Part shown: piece by piece, positions 62,811 through 64,000 of the stretch
Layout: every line of letters starts with the position of its first letter
Position numbering within the stretch: the stretch's first letter is position 1
Origin: Anarhynchus alexandrinus
Taxonomy: Eukaryota; Chordata; Aves; Charadriiformes; Charadriidae
Direction: 5' to 3'
Assembly: GCA_008711295.1 (NCBI GenBank)
Contig: VUYV01000332.1
Location: 771,302 to 835,301, forward strand
DNA: 64,000 nucleotides
Translations under genes and position numbers: made by a program
Notes under the pieces: generated by a model
The model's database searches: none
What the model was told of the DNA's origin: nothing
What the model saw: the letters and a program-made list of their open reading frames with translations, nothing else

Positions 62811-64000
62811 CCCTAAACATATTTTCCTCATATTTTTTTTTGTATCTTTGATGAACTAAAATCTGGCACAAAATAAAAAGTTTTGCGACTTGATAACATT
62901 TCCTCCTGTGCATCATCCACAAACCTCAATCTAGCTGACAATGCCTCAAACGTTAAGCTGTAGATTCATAGCCCAGACGTGAAAAATCACGGAGCAGGGA
63001 GGTAGAGCCATCCCAGCTGAGTCCAGCGATCAGCTGAACACGGAATGATGATCTACCTTCATCCCCCAAAAATCACATCCCCGGAGCAGGGAGGGGAACA
63101 GGCGGTGTTGCTGCCTGTTTTGCATGCGTTTCAGCAGGCTCGATTCTCCCCGCCTGTAAGTAGAGCAAATCTCTTGCGCGCTAAGTTCGTGTATACATTT
63201 TCAGTTACCAGAGAAGTGCAAAAAACGCGACGTTAAATTTGAATTAGAGAAACCCATAAACACTCCATTTAGGTTTCAGGTTGGCCACAAAGCTCAGAGA
63301 ACTTGGCAAAGCAAACACAGCATCTTCCCACTGTCTGCGCTATGGGAGCGATATCCTGTCGTGTGGAAGTAGTCTTGGCTTGTCCCCGTAGTTTGCTGAA
63401 CACCTTTCTAGATTATTGCAATTTGCAGCATTTGACAGATTTCAGCAAAAATAGAAATTCTTTTACTGGTTCGAGTTTCTGTGTGAAGACTTCAACCAGT
63501 TTCACTTTGCAAACAGGCCAAATTGTTTCCAAATGCAGAATTGGTGTTGTAGAGGTTTTTTTTTTTTCCCTACGTTTTTTTTTTTCTTTTCTGAAGGGGA
63601 TGCTCTAGTAGTGGCTACTTCAGTGAAAAACACTACCTCTCCTGTGAGTTATTTTACTTCTTTTTGTCATATGCTTTTCCCCTCCTCCCATGAGGTTTTG
63701 AAATTAGTAAGTTCCCAGTGAACTTTGGCTAAATTTAAAATGCTTAATTATGGAACAAGGTACGTCTGCAAATCCTATCTCAATTCCTCCTTTTCCCAGA
63801 AAAACTCAGCTGAGAGAAATGTGGCACATAACCTAAATCCGATCAGGACACTAAACATTTTTATTGAAAAAAAAATAACCTTACTGTGTTCATAAGCCTA
63901 AAAATTTCCAGTCTTTATTCTGTTGCATGCACGTTTTCAAGAGAAACAAAAAAGCTGGAAATGTTTTTAGAAACTGCATAAGCTGCATTATCTATGTACA
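62811..64000. other. Unique noncoding sequence to the window edge
   Basis: A spaced direct repeat (AAAATCAC and GGAGCAGGGAGG) lies at 62983-63002 and 63068-63094. A few CpGs occur at 63170-63235. T/C runs at about 63557-63592. The 101-codon plus-strand frame at 63303-63608 ends in a poly-T translation and is not convincing. Confidence 0.5.

Noticed and set aside
1..64000. tRNA, snRNA, known miRNA, CRISPR, phage or bacterial features
   Set aside because: Looked for B-box (GGTTCGANTCC), U6 start, common miRNA seeds in hairpins and regularly spaced repeats. None was convincing.

Overview
The window reads as a vertebrate, most likely avian, gene-free interval: intergenic desert or the inside of a very large intron. 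The best taxonomic evidence is two CR1 LINE 3' ends carrying the (ATTCTATG)n tail typical of birds (19892-20285 and 44163-44825), a probable third CR1 scrap, very sparse interspersed repeats, and short AT-rich or pyrimidine-rich simple repeats. A crocodilian or turtle cannot be strictly excluded from these repeats alone. Isolated single N bases (916, 21430, 27103, 32612, 53841, 62777) show a draft assembly. Three lie in or beside homopolymers and one lies beside a G-quadruplex motif.

I found no protein-coding exon I can support. The longest stop-free frames (about 172, 167, 163 and 158 codons) do not resemble known cellular proteins. The exception in kind is the frame at 18319-18810 on the minus strand, which is a decayed LINE reverse transcriptase. 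I saw no tRNA, rRNA, snRNA or known miRNA, no CRISPR, and no bacterial or viral operon.

Layout: 1-8570 is AT-rich unique sequence with several blocks that look like conserved noncoding elements, the best at 6430-6920, and a minus-strand G-quadruplex motif at 2849. 8573-8835 is a two-tier TTC/CTA/TTA compound microsatellite. 8836-18318 is unique sequence with one ancient MIR-type SINE (11838-12015), a GGA tract, a GC-rich patch (12870-13060) and an A/C-rich simple repeat (16193-16385). 18319-20285 has the old LINE fragment followed by a CR1. 20286-43770 is unique sequence with one suspicious duplicated purine tract around an N (21399-21457) and a promoter-like motif cluster at 34250-34620. 43771-44825 holds two CR1 ends facing each other. 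44826-64000 is unique sequence with a second MIR (48230-48370), two further enhancer-like blocks (52210-52520 and 55790-56230), a GC-richer 172-codon open frame of unknown nature (57007-57525), and a canonical G-quadruplex beside an N (62777-62810).

No genes work together here. If the interval has a function it is probably long-range regulation of a neighbouring gene outside the window. I could not identify the locus. I did not find a convincing previously undescribed system. The items most worth checking are the candidate enhancers, the promoter-like cluster, the minus-strand frame with a splice donor at 53077-53444, and the assembly-artefact candidate.
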